The notes beneath the pieces are model-generated. The model worked only from the letters and a program-made list of their open reading frames with translations. It searched no databases and was not told the origin of the DNA. Below are positions 43,952 to 52,263 of a stretch of 64,000 bases of DNA, piece after piece; position 1 is the stretch's first letter, and each line of letters starts with the position of its first letter. The DNA lies in contig JBIOVM010000098.1 in the NCBI GenBank assembly GCA_044867785.1, positions 32,180 through 96,179 of the forward strand, read 5' to 3'. Position numbers and translations under genes: made by a program. This DNA comes from DASRDR01 sp044867785 (GTDB lineage: Bacteria; Methylomirabilota; Methylomirabilia; Rokubacteriales; DASRDR01).

Positions 43952-44896
43952 TCACACGCGATGGCGCCAGTCGTCCAGCACGTCGGCGAGGCTCTGCCGG
44001 AGCGAGATGCCGGGGAGCCACCCGGTGAGCGTTCGCAGCTCGGTCGCATCCCCCACCATCAGCGGAATGTCGAGGGGGCGAACGCGCTGGGAGACCCGGC
44101 GCACCTCGATCGGGCAGGCGGCTTGCTCGAGGAATCCGTCGATGACTTCCCGGATCGACACCGCCCGGCCCGAGCCGGCGTTGTATGTGCTGCCGGGCTG
44201 GGCTTTCGCGAGGAGGAGCCAGTAGGCCCGGACCATGTCGCGGACGTCCGTGAAGTCCCGGCGCGTGCTCGTGGTGCCGACCTCGAGGATCGGGGGGATG
44301 CGGCCCCGCTCGATCTCGACGATCTGCCGGGCGACGTCGCTCCACACGAAGCCGAGCCCCTGCCGAGGACCGACATGATTGAAGGCCCGGACGACGACAA
44401 GAGGCAGCGCCTCGCAGCGCGCGTAGTATCCGACGTAGAGCTCTTGGGACGCCTTCGACAGAGCATACGGGGACAGCGGAGCCGCCGGCCGGCTCTCCCG
44501 GATCGGCTGCTCGCTTTCCGGCACGTGCCCGTAGATCTCGGCGGACGAGACGACGAGGCACGGGACCGGGTGCTGCCGCAGGGCCTCGCAGAGCTGGTAG
44601 GTGGCCTCGAGGTTCGTCCGCAGGACGTCCGCCCGCAGCGCCCAGGACGTCCCGACCACGGAGGCGCCCGCCAGGTGAAACACGCGGTCCGGTCGCGTGG
44701 TCCGCAGCACGGCCGCCGCCGCCCCCGCCTCCGTCAGGTCGCAGGCGAGGGTCGCCAGCTTCTTTTCCAGGTGCGCGAGGTTCTCGGTGGACGCGCCGGG
44801 CAGCACGGTCCCCACCACGTCGGCGCCCTCGCGCAGCGCCAGCTCGGCGAGGTGACTGCCGGCGAAGCCGGCGATGCCGGTGATCAGGACCTTCAC
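43952..44896 (-). CDS. rmd: GDP-6-deoxy-D-mannose reductase-like SDR
   Basis: 314 residues. ITGIAGFAGSHL binds the dinucleotide; FHLAGASVVGTSW, SSAEIYGH and YALSKASQEL are catalytic-region motifs; RAFNHVGPRQG and RDFTDVRDMVRAYW are shared with GDP-mannose 4,6-dehydratases. It resembles the RMD of Aneurinibacillus/Pseudomonas A-band systems, which yields GDP-D-rhamnose. GTG start 14 bases after the paralogous dehydratase. Exact product inferred from pairing. Confidence 0.8.
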   Translation of the reverse strand: MKVLITGIAGFAGSHLAELALREGADVVGTVLPGASTENLAHLEKKLATLACDLTEAGAAAAVLRTTRPDRVFHLAGASVVGTSWALRADVLRTNLEATYQLCEALRQHPVPCLVVSSAEIYGHVPESEQPIRESRPAAPLSPYALSKASQELYVGYYARCEALPLVVVRAFNHVGPRQGLGFVWSDVARQIVEIERGRIPPILEVGTTSTRRDFTDVRDMVRAYWLLLAKAQPGSTYNAGSGRAVSIREVIDGFLEQAACPIEVRRVSQRVRPLDIPLMVGDATELRTLTGWLPGISLRQSLADVLDDWRHRV

Positions 44897-44910
44897 GGCC
44901 GGCCCCGGCC

Positions 44911-45864
44911 CTAGACGCGGCTCCGCCAGTGCTCGAGCAGGTCCTTGAGCGTCACCTCGAAGGGGATGGTGGGGTGCCAGCCGGTGGCGTCCCGGAACTT
45001 CGAGCAGTCGCCGACGAGGAGCGTGACGTCGGAGGGCCGCATCCGGGCCGGATCCTCCTGGACGGTGACCTTCACCTGCGCGAGGCCGAGCAGGATGTCC
45101 AGGACCTGGCGGGCGGTGTAGCCGCGGCCCGAGCAGACGTTGTACACGTCGCCCGGCGCGCCGCGCTCGAGGGCCAGCCAGTAGGCCCGCACCATGTCGC
45201 GGACGTCCGTGAAGTCGCGGACCGAGTCGAGGTTGCCTACCCAGACGACGGGCTCGCGCAGGCCCTTCTCGATCTGCGCGATCTGCCGAGCGAAGTTGGA
45301 GGTGACGAAGACTTCGCCCCGCCGCGGGCCGGTGTGGTTGAAACCCCGCGTACGGACGGCGTGGAGGCGGTAGCTCTGCCAGTACTGGTAGGCCAGCAGG
45401 TCCTGCGTCACCTTGGAGACGGCGTAGGGGGACAGCGGCCGCAACGGGCTCTCTTCCCGGATCGGGATCTCGTCGGGGAGGACCAGGCCGTATTCCTCGC
45501 TGGACCCGGCGACGTGGACGCGGGCGGGCAAGTCGAGCTCCCGGATCGCTTCGAACAGGTGCAGCTGGCCGAGCACGTTACCGCTGAGCGTCTCGGCGGG
45601 GGCGAGCCACGAGGTCGGCACGTAGCTCTGGGCGGCCAGGTGGAAGATGCGATCCGGGCGCACCTCGCGGAGCACGCGACGGATAGCCCCGGCGTCCCTC
45701 AGATCGCACTCGACGAACCGCACCCGATCGCGAAGGTGCTCGACGTTGTCCATGCGGCTGCGCCAACGATGCGTGCCGAAGACCTCGACGTCTCCCCGGG
45801 CGACCAGGTAGTCCGCCAGGTGGCTGCCGACGAAGCCGGTGAATCCGGTGATGAGCACGCGCAT
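44911..45864 (-). CDS. gmd: GDP-mannose 4,6-dehydratase-like SDR
   Basis: 317 residues, like the shorter GMDs of Aneurinibacillus. ITGFTGFVGSHLADYL, FHLAAQSYVPTSW, SSEEYGLV, YAVSKVTQDL, RGFNHTGPRRG and RDFTDVRDMVRAYW are GMD signatures. It forms GDP-4-keto-6-deoxymannose, the precursor for D-rhamnose (via RMD), perosamine (via DegT) or fucose. All such follow-on enzymes except fucose synthase are in this run. 1 base separates it from the aminotransferase upstream. Confidence 0.85.
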   Translation of the reverse strand: MRVLITGFTGFVGSHLADYLVARGDVEVFGTHRWRSRMDNVEHLRDRVRFVECDLRDAGAIRRVLREVRPDRIFHLAAQSYVPTSWLAPAETLSGNVLGQLHLFEAIRELDLPARVHVAGSSEEYGLVLPDEIPIREESPLRPLSPYAVSKVTQDLLAYQYWQSYRLHAVRTRGFNHTGPRRGEVFVTSNFARQIAQIEKGLREPVVWVGNLDSVRDFTDVRDMVRAYWLALERGAPGDVYNVCSGRGYTARQVLDILLGLAQVKVTVQEDPARMRPSDVTLLVGDCSKFRDATGWHPTIPFEVTLKDLLEHWRSRV

Positions 45865-45865
45865 G

Positions 45866-46975
45866 TCACGAATCTCCTTCGAAAAAGGCCCGGACGGCGG
45901 CGATCACCGCGTCAATCTCGTCGGTCCGAAGTTCGGGGAAGCATGGCAGCGAGAGCACCTCGCGCGCGGCGGCCCACGCCGCCGGGAAGGCGGTTGCATC
46001 GTACCCGAGGTCGCTGAACAGGGGTTGGGCCGGAATGGGCAAAGGGTAGTGGCAGGCGGTCCCGATCCCGGCGGCCGCCAGGTGCGTGACGAGGGCGTCC
46101 CGCCGGGGGGTGCGCACCGTGTACTGGTGGAAGACGTGCGTCGCGCCCGGCCGCTCGGCGGGCAGCACGAGCGGCAGTCCGGTGAGGCCCGCGGTGTAGC
46201 GCAGGGCGAGCGTCTGGCGCGCCTTGGTCCACTCCGGCAGATGCCGGAGCTTCACCCGCAGGATCGCGGCCTGGAGCTCGTCGAGCCGGCCGGTCCACCC
46301 GAGACGAGCGTGACTGTACTTCTGCGTCTCGCCGTGGTTGCGCGCCAGGCGGAGGTCCGCGGCCAGGCCCGGGTCGGTCGTCGTCACCAGGCCGGCGTCC
46401 CCGTACGCCCCGAGGTTCTTCGTCGGGTAAAAGCTGAAGGCGGCCGCGCGGCCGTGGCTGCCGACGCGTCGCCCGCCGAGCGTCGCGCCGAACGCCTGGG
46501 CGGCGTCCTCCACGAGCGGCACCCCGTGGGCGTCCGCCAGCGCGCGGAGCGGCCCCATGTCCGCCGGCAGGCCGTAGAGATGGACGGCCAGAATCGCCCG
46601 GGTCCGCGGCGTGATGGCGGCGGCGGCGCGATCGGGGTCGAGCGTGAGTGTCGCGGGGTCCACGTCGGCGAAGACCGGGCGGGCGCCCACTTGGAGCGCC
46701 GCGGTGGCGGAGGCCACGAAGGAAAAGGCCGGGGTCACGACCTCGGTGTCGGGGCCGACCTCGAGCGCCTGCAGCAGGAGCTTGAGCGCGTCGGAGCCCG
46801 ACGCGATGCCGATCGCGTGCCGCACGCCCAGGTACTGGGCGCACTCGTCCTCGAAGGCCTCGCCCTCCGGGCCCAGGATGAAGCGCCCGCTGCGCAGCAC
46901 GCGGTGGATCGCCGAGTCCATCTCGGCCTCGATGAGCCCGTACTGGCGCGTCAGATCGAGCTGGGGAATTTTCAT
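45866..46975 (-). CDS. DegT/DnrJ/EryC1 PLP aminotransferase (FdtB/QdtB-like)
   Basis: 369 residues. It opens MKIPQLDLTRQY and has FILGPEGEAFE, ASGSDALKLLLQAL, DAAQAFGATLGG, the lysine motif FSFYPTKNLGAYGDAG, and DELQAAILRVKL. This places it with the 3-amino-sugar (FdtB/QdtB/DesV) branch rather than the perosamine branch of the other two copies. The ATG overlaps the lptD stop (ATGA), tying sugar synthesis to outer-membrane assembly. Confidence 0.86.
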   Translation of the reverse strand: MKIPQLDLTRQYGLIEAEMDSAIHRVLRSGRFILGPEGEAFEDECAQYLGVRHAIGIASGSDALKLLLQALEVGPDTEVVTPAFSFVASATAALQVGARPVFADVDPATLTLDPDRAAAAITPRTRAILAVHLYGLPADMGPLRALADAHGVPLVEDAAQAFGATLGGRRVGSHGRAAAFSFYPTKNLGAYGDAGLVTTTDPGLAADLRLARNHGETQKYSHARLGWTGRLDELQAAILRVKLRHLPEWTKARQTLALRYTAGLTGLPLVLPAERPGATHVFHQYTVRTPRRDALVTHLAAAGIGTACHYPLPIPAQPLFSDLGYDATAFPAAWAAAREVLSLPCFPELRTDEIDAVIAAVRAFFEGDS

Positions 46976-49098
46976 TGCGTGCCGGCGAACACCCGCCCGA
47001 AGCCGTACTGGCCCAGCTCCAGCAGGTTCACGGTGATCCGGAACTCGTCCTCGTCGTTGCGGTCGATGAACGTCGCCGCGATGGCCCAGCACTGCTCACG
47101 GAACTCGATCTCGAGGCGGTTCTCGATGACCGTGTCGCTGTCGACGTTGTAGTTCGTCGCCAGGCGGAACGTCCAGCGCGACCCGACCTTGGCCTCCAGC
47201 GAGGCCTGGATGTACGCGAGGTCGCCGTTCTCGGCGTGGCGCGTCCCGAAGGCCGCCCGCCAGCGGGTGGCCTCGTAGTAGAAGTCCGTCGTGGCGGTGG
47301 TGACGCGGTGCTCGTACGGATCCCAGGAGACCGTGCCCCGGAACCGCAGGCCGTACACCGGCTCGAAGATCAGGTCCCCGAAAACGTCCGAGAGCCGCTT
47401 CACACCGGGGTCCACGTCGATGGTGTAGGTCTGGCTGAGCGTGAAGCGCACGAGCTCCCAGACGCGGCCGGGCCGATCCTCCGCTCCCACCGACCGGGCC
47501 TTCAGCCGGTTCGTCAGGGAGTAAAGGACCGTGTGCCCCGGCCGGATGGTGTCGATGCCGTCCCACTGGGGCAGATCGTCCGAGTCGTCGCCGTCGAGGA
47601 ACTCGTAGCTCACGCGCGGCTCGATCACGTGCTGCAGCTTCTCGATGCCGAGGGCGCCGTTCAGGTTGAACACCCGGTAGGCGCGCGCCTCGAAGTCGGC
47701 GCCGGCCTCGAAGAGGGTCCGCGGGGTCAGCTCCTTGCGGGTGTCCTCGACGGTGAAGCCGCGGTCGTCCTTGAAGCCCACGACCCGCGTGTCGTAGAGG
47801 GTTTCGCGGATACCCACGCGCGGGGTGATCGTGAAGAACCCACCCGGCGACAGAGGGTAGAAGAGCCGCGGGATGATGTCGAACCGCTGCCCATCGGACC
47901 CGATGTCTCGCACGAAGTTGACGTACTGGGTGTCCAGCTCGAACAGCAGATCGGGCAGGCCCGGCACGGGCTGCTGGAACGCGTTGAGCCGGAGCTCGGG
48001 CAGGCGCTGCAGCTCGATCGGCTCCTCGGTCGTGAGGTCCTGGTAAAAGAAGAGCCGCCCGACGAAGTTCCACTTCTCCCAGCGCTGGGTGAGCGAGATG
48101 TTCGAATCGAGCCGCTGGGTGCTGCGCTCGTCGAGCGAGTCGGCGAACTCGCTGAGGAACTCGATGTCACTGACGCGCGCGACGTCGGCCTTGAAGACCA
48201 GCCGCGGCGTGATGATCTCCTCGTGCCGGAGGCTGGCCACCCAGCGGTCGGCGCCGTGGTCCGGCGATTCCTCGGTGTCGTGGATGTAGAAGCCGTCCAT
48301 CTCGCCGCGCGAGGTTTCCCGACGGACGTACCGGTACGTCGCGCCGATTCCGAATCCGCGCTTCTCGAAGAACACGGGCGAGAGCGTCAGGTCCTGGCTG
48401 TCGCCCAGCACGAGGTAGATCGGCTGGCGGAACATGAAGCCCTTGTCGTCACTGGTCCCGAAGGTCGGCATGAGGAGCCCGCTGTGCCGGTCCTTGCGCA
48501 GACTGGTGGCGAAGAAGGGAATGAAGGGGACCAGGGGAACCCGCCAGACCCAGAACGACGCGTTCGTCCCCCACATCCAGTCGTCGAGATAGGCGGTGGC
48601 GGACCCGAGCCTGACCGACCAGGCCGGCGTCTCGTCCTCGCACGTCGTGAAGACGCCCTTGCCGATGCGATACGCCTTGTCGCCGAACCGCTCCATGCTG
48701 TTGCCGCTGAAGAAAAAGTGGGGCTCGGCCATGCCTTGGGCTCGGTAGACGATGCCGGTCCCGGATCGGAGGCTGTACTCGATGCGCTCGCCGGTCAGCC
48801 GGTCCCGGCCGTCGAACATGACCACGCGACCGGTGGCGACGGCCTCACCCGTTTCGGTGTTGATCTCCAGGCGGTCGGCCTCGAGGCGCACGTCGCCCTG
48901 CTCGACCTGGACGTTGCCCTCGGCGAGGAGCAGCCGCTCGCGCTCCAGGTTTTCGAGTCGGTCGGCGTACACGGTGACGGGGGTTCCGGCCTCGATGGTG
49001 AGCCGCTGGCGCTCCTGGCCCCAGGAGGCGGTGGGAAGGAGGACAAGCCATGCGAGCACGAGCCAGATCACGCGCTTCTCGGGCACGGACCTCCCCAT
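46972..49098 (-). CDS. lptD: LPS-assembly protein LptD (OstA)
   Basis: 708 residues. Signal peptide 8-27 ends in TASWGQE. An OstA/LptA-like beta-jellyroll follows (TPVTVYADRLENL, NVQVEQGDVRLEADRLEI, GRVVMFDGRDRLTGE). The rest is an outer-membrane barrel rich in aromatic alternating strands. The conserved C-terminal LptD region includes LVLFPFIPF-like VPLVPFIPFFATSLRKD and FGTSDDKGF. Inserts LPS into the outer leaflet with LptE. Start chosen at ATG 49098 with the signal peptide; in-frame extension to 49173 is Arg-rich. It heads the minus-strand polysaccharide run. Confidence 0.9.
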   Translation of the reverse strand: MGRSVPEKRVIWLVLAWLVLLPTASWGQERQRLTIEAGTPVTVYADRLENLERERLLLAEGNVQVEQGDVRLEADRLEINTETGEAVATGRVVMFDGRDRLTGERIEYSLRSGTGIVYRAQGMAEPHFFFSGNSMERFGDKAYRIGKGVFTTCEDETPAWSVRLGSATAYLDDWMWGTNASFWVWRVPLVPFIPFFATSLRKDRHSGLLMPTFGTSDDKGFMFRQPIYLVLGDSQDLTLSPVFFEKRGFGIGATYRYVRRETSRGEMDGFYIHDTEESPDHGADRWVASLRHEEIITPRLVFKADVARVSDIEFLSEFADSLDERSTQRLDSNISLTQRWEKWNFVGRLFFYQDLTTEEPIELQRLPELRLNAFQQPVPGLPDLLFELDTQYVNFVRDIGSDGQRFDIIPRLFYPLSPGGFFTITPRVGIRETLYDTRVVGFKDDRGFTVEDTRKELTPRTLFEAGADFEARAYRVFNLNGALGIEKLQHVIEPRVSYEFLDGDDSDDLPQWDGIDTIRPGHTVLYSLTNRLKARSVGAEDRPGRVWELVRFTLSQTYTIDVDPGVKRLSDVFGDLIFEPVYGLRFRGTVSWDPYEHRVTTATTDFYYEATRWRAAFGTRHAENGDLAYIQASLEAKVGSRWTFRLATNYNVDSDTVIENRLEIEFREQCWAIAATFIDRNDEDEFRITVNLLELGQYGFGRVFAGTQ

Positions 49099-49173
49099 CG
49101 ACGAGGTGGCACGCCGCCTGGTCCCGCGTGGCGAGGCCAGCCGTCGAAGTACCTGATTTCGGGATGCGCGCAT

Positions 49174-49200
49174 GGTATCAGAGGCGTTTCGGGGACGCAA
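49174..49200 (-). promoter_or_regulatory. Possible promoter for lptD
   Basis: Minus-strand TTGCGT, 15-base spacer, GATACC. The spacer is short and neither box is close to consensus. The predicted start of transcription would leave a leader of about 65 bases before ATG 49098. Weak. Confidence 0.25.
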
Positions 49201-49325
49201 ACTTTGGAACGCTGTTCGCGTTCGGACCGGAAGGCATTGGTCCCCGGAAATCCGCCCCTTTGCCGACCTCGTAGGAGAGACATCGGGTGAAGGAGGCCGG
49301 CCGTCGAGCCGGCGGGGAGGAGCCC

Positions 49326-49667
49326 ATGAGACGGCGAGATCTGGGGAGGATCGGGGCAGGACTCGTGCTGGCGCTCGGGATCGCGGGGCCGGTGTCGTCC
49401 CAGCCGGGCGTGCCGGCGGCGATCCGGGTGTTCCAGTTCCAGCCCGGGACCCTCGAGGTACGCGCGGGGAGCCGCGTCACCTGGCGGAACGAGGACGACA
49501 TCACGCACACGGTGACGTCGGGAGCGGTGGATCGCCCGGACGGGCGCTTCGACCTCCACCTTCCGGGCAAGGGCACGCAGGGGAGCGCGGTCTTCCCCGA
49601 GCCCGGGACCTATCCCTATTTCTGTGCGCGCCACCCGTCCATGCGCGGCGAGGTGATGGTGCGGTAG
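49326..49667 (+). CDS. Secreted cupredoxin (plastocyanin/amicyanin-like)
   Basis: 113 residues. N-terminal signal (RRRDLGRIGAGLVLALGIAG, Arg-rich then hydrophobic; resembles a Tat signal but has only RRR) ends near VSSQ. The cupredoxin domain has VTWRNEDDITHTVTSG (first His ligand) and YFCARHPSMRG (Cys, His and Met ligands), so a type 1 copper site is complete. Probably a periplasmic electron carrier. GGGGAGGAG precedes the ATG by 5 bases. It converges with the next gene with a 4-base gap. Confidence 0.85.
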   Translation: MRRRDLGRIGAGLVLALGIAGPVSSQPGVPAAIRVFQFQPGTLEVRAGSRVTWRNEDDITHTVTSGAVDRPDGRFDLHLPGKGTQGSAVFPEPGTYPYFCARHPSMRGEVMVR

Positions 49668-49671
49668 CGCG

Positions 49672-50250
49672 TCACGCGGGGGGCGTCAGCGCCGCGCGAA
49701 GCCGGCGGACCTGCGCCCGGTGGTCGAGGAAGTGCAGCCGCTGCACCAGCGCGTACTCCGGCCACGTGAGCTCGGCCGTGAAGATCTCGGGCGCGGTCGC
49801 CGCTCCGCTCACCACGAGGACCGCCGGCACGGTGACGGCGCTCCCACCTCCGGGGGCGGGCGCCCCATTCCCCAAGGCTGCCGCCAGGGCGGCGATGGCC
49901 TCGCGGAGCCCGTCGACGAGCTCCGTCCACGGGACGCGATGGGCGGCGCCGGAGACGAGCGCCTCGTAGACGGGGGGTCCCGGCGGGCGGCGGCCGTCGC
50001 GGAGGTGGCGGAGCTCCTCCGCCGCGCGCACGGTGGACTGGGCCACGTGGTCGACGACCTCGGCCACCGTCCACTCGCCCGAAAGAGCCGTCCGGCGAGC
50101 CGCATCCTCGTCGAGGCCGGCCAGCGCCGCCTCGAACTCGGCGGCCGCCGCCCGCACGCGCGCCTGCAGGCGCGGGCCGTCGAGGCCGGCGGCGCGCGTG
50201 CGAATGTACTCGACGAGCCGGGTCCGTTCGGTCTGCGCGGGGTCAGCCAT
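49672..50250 (-). CDS. DinB-superfamily protein (mycothiol-dependent isomerase-like fold)
   Basis: 192 residues of the four-helix DinB/YfiT fold. LSGEWTVAEVVDHVAQS carries the first metal His, and FLDHRAQVRRLRAAL the C-terminal His. Such proteins act in thiol-dependent detoxification or are orphan metalloproteins. It overlaps the TetR stop by 8 bases, so the two are a regulator-enzyme pair. Confidence 0.75.
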   Translation of the reverse strand: MADPAQTERTRLVEYIRTRAAGLDGPRLQARVRAAAAEFEAALAGLDEDAARRTALSGEWTVAEVVDHVAQSTVRAAEELRHLRDGRRPPGPPVYEALVSGAAHRVPWTELVDGLREAIAALAAALGNGAPAPGGGSAVTVPAVLVVSGAATAPEIFTAELTWPEYALVQRLHFLDHRAQVRRLRAALTPPA

Positions 50251-50875
50251 GGCGGGACTCTCCCTCGTCCGGCGGCGCCGGCGGAGCGAGAAAGGCGACG
50301 AGCGCTTCCTCGGCCAGCCGCACGGCGCGACCGACCGGCATCAGGTCGGGGTCGAAGGTGAGCTGAAGCGAGAGCCCGTCGGTCAGGGCCAGGATGACCG
50401 CGGCCGCCTCGTCGGGCGGAACCTGCCGGAAGGCCCCCGCGGCCGTGCCGCGCGCGACGCTCCGAGCCAGGAGCCGCCGCGCCCGCGCGTAGGCGCGGCG
50501 ATTCAGCCGCCCGAGGTTGCGGTCGTGGAGGGCCTCGCCCCAGAGCTCGATGAACACCGCCCAGAAGTCCCGGCTCTCCAGGGCGATCCGGAGGCAGGCG
50601 CGCAGCAGCGCCCGCAGTCGGCCGCGGGCGTCGCGAGCCCCCCGGGATTCGGTGGCCACACGGCGGTCGAGATCGGCGATCACGCTGGCGGCCGCGCGCG
50701 CGAGGATCGCGCGCTTGTCCCGGAAGTAGTAGTGCAGGATCCCGGGGCTCAGACCCGCTTCCGCCGCGATCCGCTTCATGGTGAGCCCGGCGTACCCGTC
50801 CCGCGCCAGGCAGCGGATCGTCGCCCGGACGATGGCCGCGCGCCGCTCCGGGGCGACCGGGGGCCGGGGGCTCAC
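50243..50875 (-). CDS. TetR/AcrR-family transcriptional regulator
   Basis: 210 residues. The N-terminal HTH spans about 12-55: AIVRATIRCLARDGYAGLTMKRI ends with AEAGLSPGILHYYFRDKRAIL, the TetR recognition helix. The C-terminal region is the helical ligand domain (WAVFIELWGEALHD), most like BetI-type members. GTG start. It diverges from the CoA transferase operon at 51054 with 178 bases between them, so it probably represses that operon and itself. Confidence 0.87.
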   Translation of the reverse strand: MSPRPPVAPERRAAIVRATIRCLARDGYAGLTMKRIAAEAGLSPGILHYYFRDKRAILARAAASVIADLDRRVATESRGARDARGRLRALLRACLRIALESRDFWAVFIELWGEALHDRNLGRLNRRAYARARRLLARSVARGTAAGAFRQVPPDEAAAVILALTDGLSLQLTFDPDLMPVGRAVRLAEEALVAFLAPPAPPDEGESRHG

Positions 50876-50924
50876 GCGCGCCCGCCTGGCCGGCGCGCCT
50901 CGCGGCGCCGGCCCTCGTTAATTT

Positions 50925-50945
50925 GGTTGGTCGCCCAATCTATCA
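50925..50945. promoter_or_regulatory. Candidate TetR operator overlapping a -10 element
   Basis: GGTTGG-TCGC-CCAATC is an imperfect inverted repeat (inner TTGG/CCAA perfect, 5 of 6 in the extended arms). On the minus strand TGATAGATT (50945-50937), an extended -10 of the type used here, overlaps it. The first transcribed base would lie about 55 bases before the TetR GTG. A repressor at this position would block its own gene. Confidence 0.5.
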
Positions 50946-51040
50946 TCGGGCGCATTCTGGGCTCGGCGCGCGCGGGCGTCAAGCCGTCCCCCGCGAGGTG
51001 TCCCCCGCGAGGCGCCGGCCCGCGCCCGCCGGGGCGAGGC

Positions 51041-51046
51041 TATACT
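51041..51046 (+). promoter_or_regulatory. -10 promoter TATACT, leaderless spacing
   Basis: TATACT ends 7 bases before the GTG at 51054. Preceding GGC instead of TGC makes it the one strong site without the TG extension. Drives the 51054-55543 operon. Confidence 0.6.
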
Positions 51047-51053
51047 GGGCGGC

Positions 51054-52256
51054 GTGACGCCGCTCGCCGGGCTGACCGTCCTGGACCTGACGCAGAACGT
51101 CGCCGGGCCCTACTGCACCCAGATCCTCGGCGACCTGGGGGCCGACGTCGTCAAGGTCGAGCGGCCGGGTCGCGGCGACGAGACGCGCGCGTGGGCCCCG
51201 CCGATGTGGGGGCCGGAGGGCGCCCTCTTCCTGTCGTTCAACCGCAACAAGCGCAGCCTCGCGCTCGACGTCAAGGTGCCGGCGGCGCGGCCGGTCCTGG
51301 AACGGCTCGTCCGGCGGTCGGACGTCCTGGTCCAGAGCTTCCGGCCCGGGAACGCCGAGGCACTGGGCTTCGGCGCCAGCCACGCGCGGGCTCTCAATCC
51401 CCGTCTCGTCTACTGCTCGGTGACCGCGTTCGGTACTCGAGGCCCTCTGCGCGAGCATCCGGGCTACGACCCGATGATGCAGGGGTACACCGGCTTCATG
51501 CGGCTCACGGGCCACCCGGGCCAGCCGCCGGCCCGGGCCGGCACCTCGCTGGTCGATATGGGCACGGGCATGTGGGCGGCCCTGGCGATCCTCGCCGCCC
51601 TCGCGGACCGTGGCCGGACGGGGGTCGGGGGCGAGGTCACGACCGCCCTCTTCGACACGGCACTGGCGTGGATTCCGTACCAGTTGATGGGCTACATGGC
51701 GACGGGCGAGGTTCCGCAGCCGCAGGGCTCGGGCGCCGCGATGATCGTGCCCTACCAGGCGTTCCCGACGGCGGAGGGCTGGCTCATGATCACCACGCCG
51801 ACGGACGCGCTGTTCGGCCGGCTCTGCGAGGCGCTGGGCCGCCCCGAGCTGGCCGCCGATCCGCGCTACCGGACCAACCCCGACCGGGTCCGTCACCGGG
51901 CGACCCTCGTGCCACAGCTGGAGGCGCTGACGCGGCCGCTCTCGAGCGCCACCCTCCTCGAGCGCTTGCGCGCGGCGGGTGTCACCGCGGCGCCCGTGCA
52001 GACCGTCGACCAGGTGGTGAGCGATCCCCAGACGAAGGCCAGCGAGATGCTCGTGTCCACGCCGCGCCCCGACATTCCCGACCTGGCGACCGTCGCGCTG
52101 CCCGTGCGCTTCGGCGATGCGCGACCGGCGCCCCGCCGGCCGCCGCCCCGCGTGGGCGAGCACACGATCGACGTCCTGGGGGAGCTCGGATTCGGCGCGG
52201 CGGAGATGGGCGAGCTCCGGGCGCAGAGCGTCGTCGACTGGCCGGAACCGGCCTGA
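51054..52256 (+). CDS. CoA transferase family III (CaiB/BaiF-like)
   Basis: 400 residues, full length. GLTVLDLTQNVAGPYCTQ and LGADVVKVERPGRGDETR are the family N-terminal blocks. GTSLVDMGTGMW contains the catalytic Asp168, equivalent to the Asp of formyl-CoA transferase. AMIVPYQAFPTAEGW follows. It moves CoA between carboxylic acids without ATP. Leaderless GTG start. First gene of a fatty/betaine acyl-CoA operon; CaiB is the nearest functional analogy, but BaiF and others share the fold. Confidence 0.88.
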   Translation: MTPLAGLTVLDLTQNVAGPYCTQILGDLGADVVKVERPGRGDETRAWAPPMWGPEGALFLSFNRNKRSLALDVKVPAARPVLERLVRRSDVLVQSFRPGNAEALGFGASHARALNPRLVYCSVTAFGTRGPLREHPGYDPMMQGYTGFMRLTGHPGQPPARAGTSLVDMGTGMWAALAILAALADRGRTGVGGEVTTALFDTALAWIPYQLMGYMATGEVPQPQGSGAAMIVPYQAFPTAEGWLMITTPTDALFGRLCEALGRPELAADPRYRTNPDRVRHRATLVPQLEALTRPLSSATLLERLRAAGVTAAPVQTVDQVVSDPQTKASEMLVSTPRPDIPDLATVALPVRFGDARPAPRRPPPRVGEHTIDVLGELGFGAAEMGELRAQSVVDWPEPA

Positions 52257-52263
52257 GACGAGA

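Noticed and set aside
49098..49173. Earlier ATG (49173) as the lptD start
   Set aside because: The extra 25 residues are Arg-rich and would precede the signal peptide; the possible promoter overlaps this ATG.
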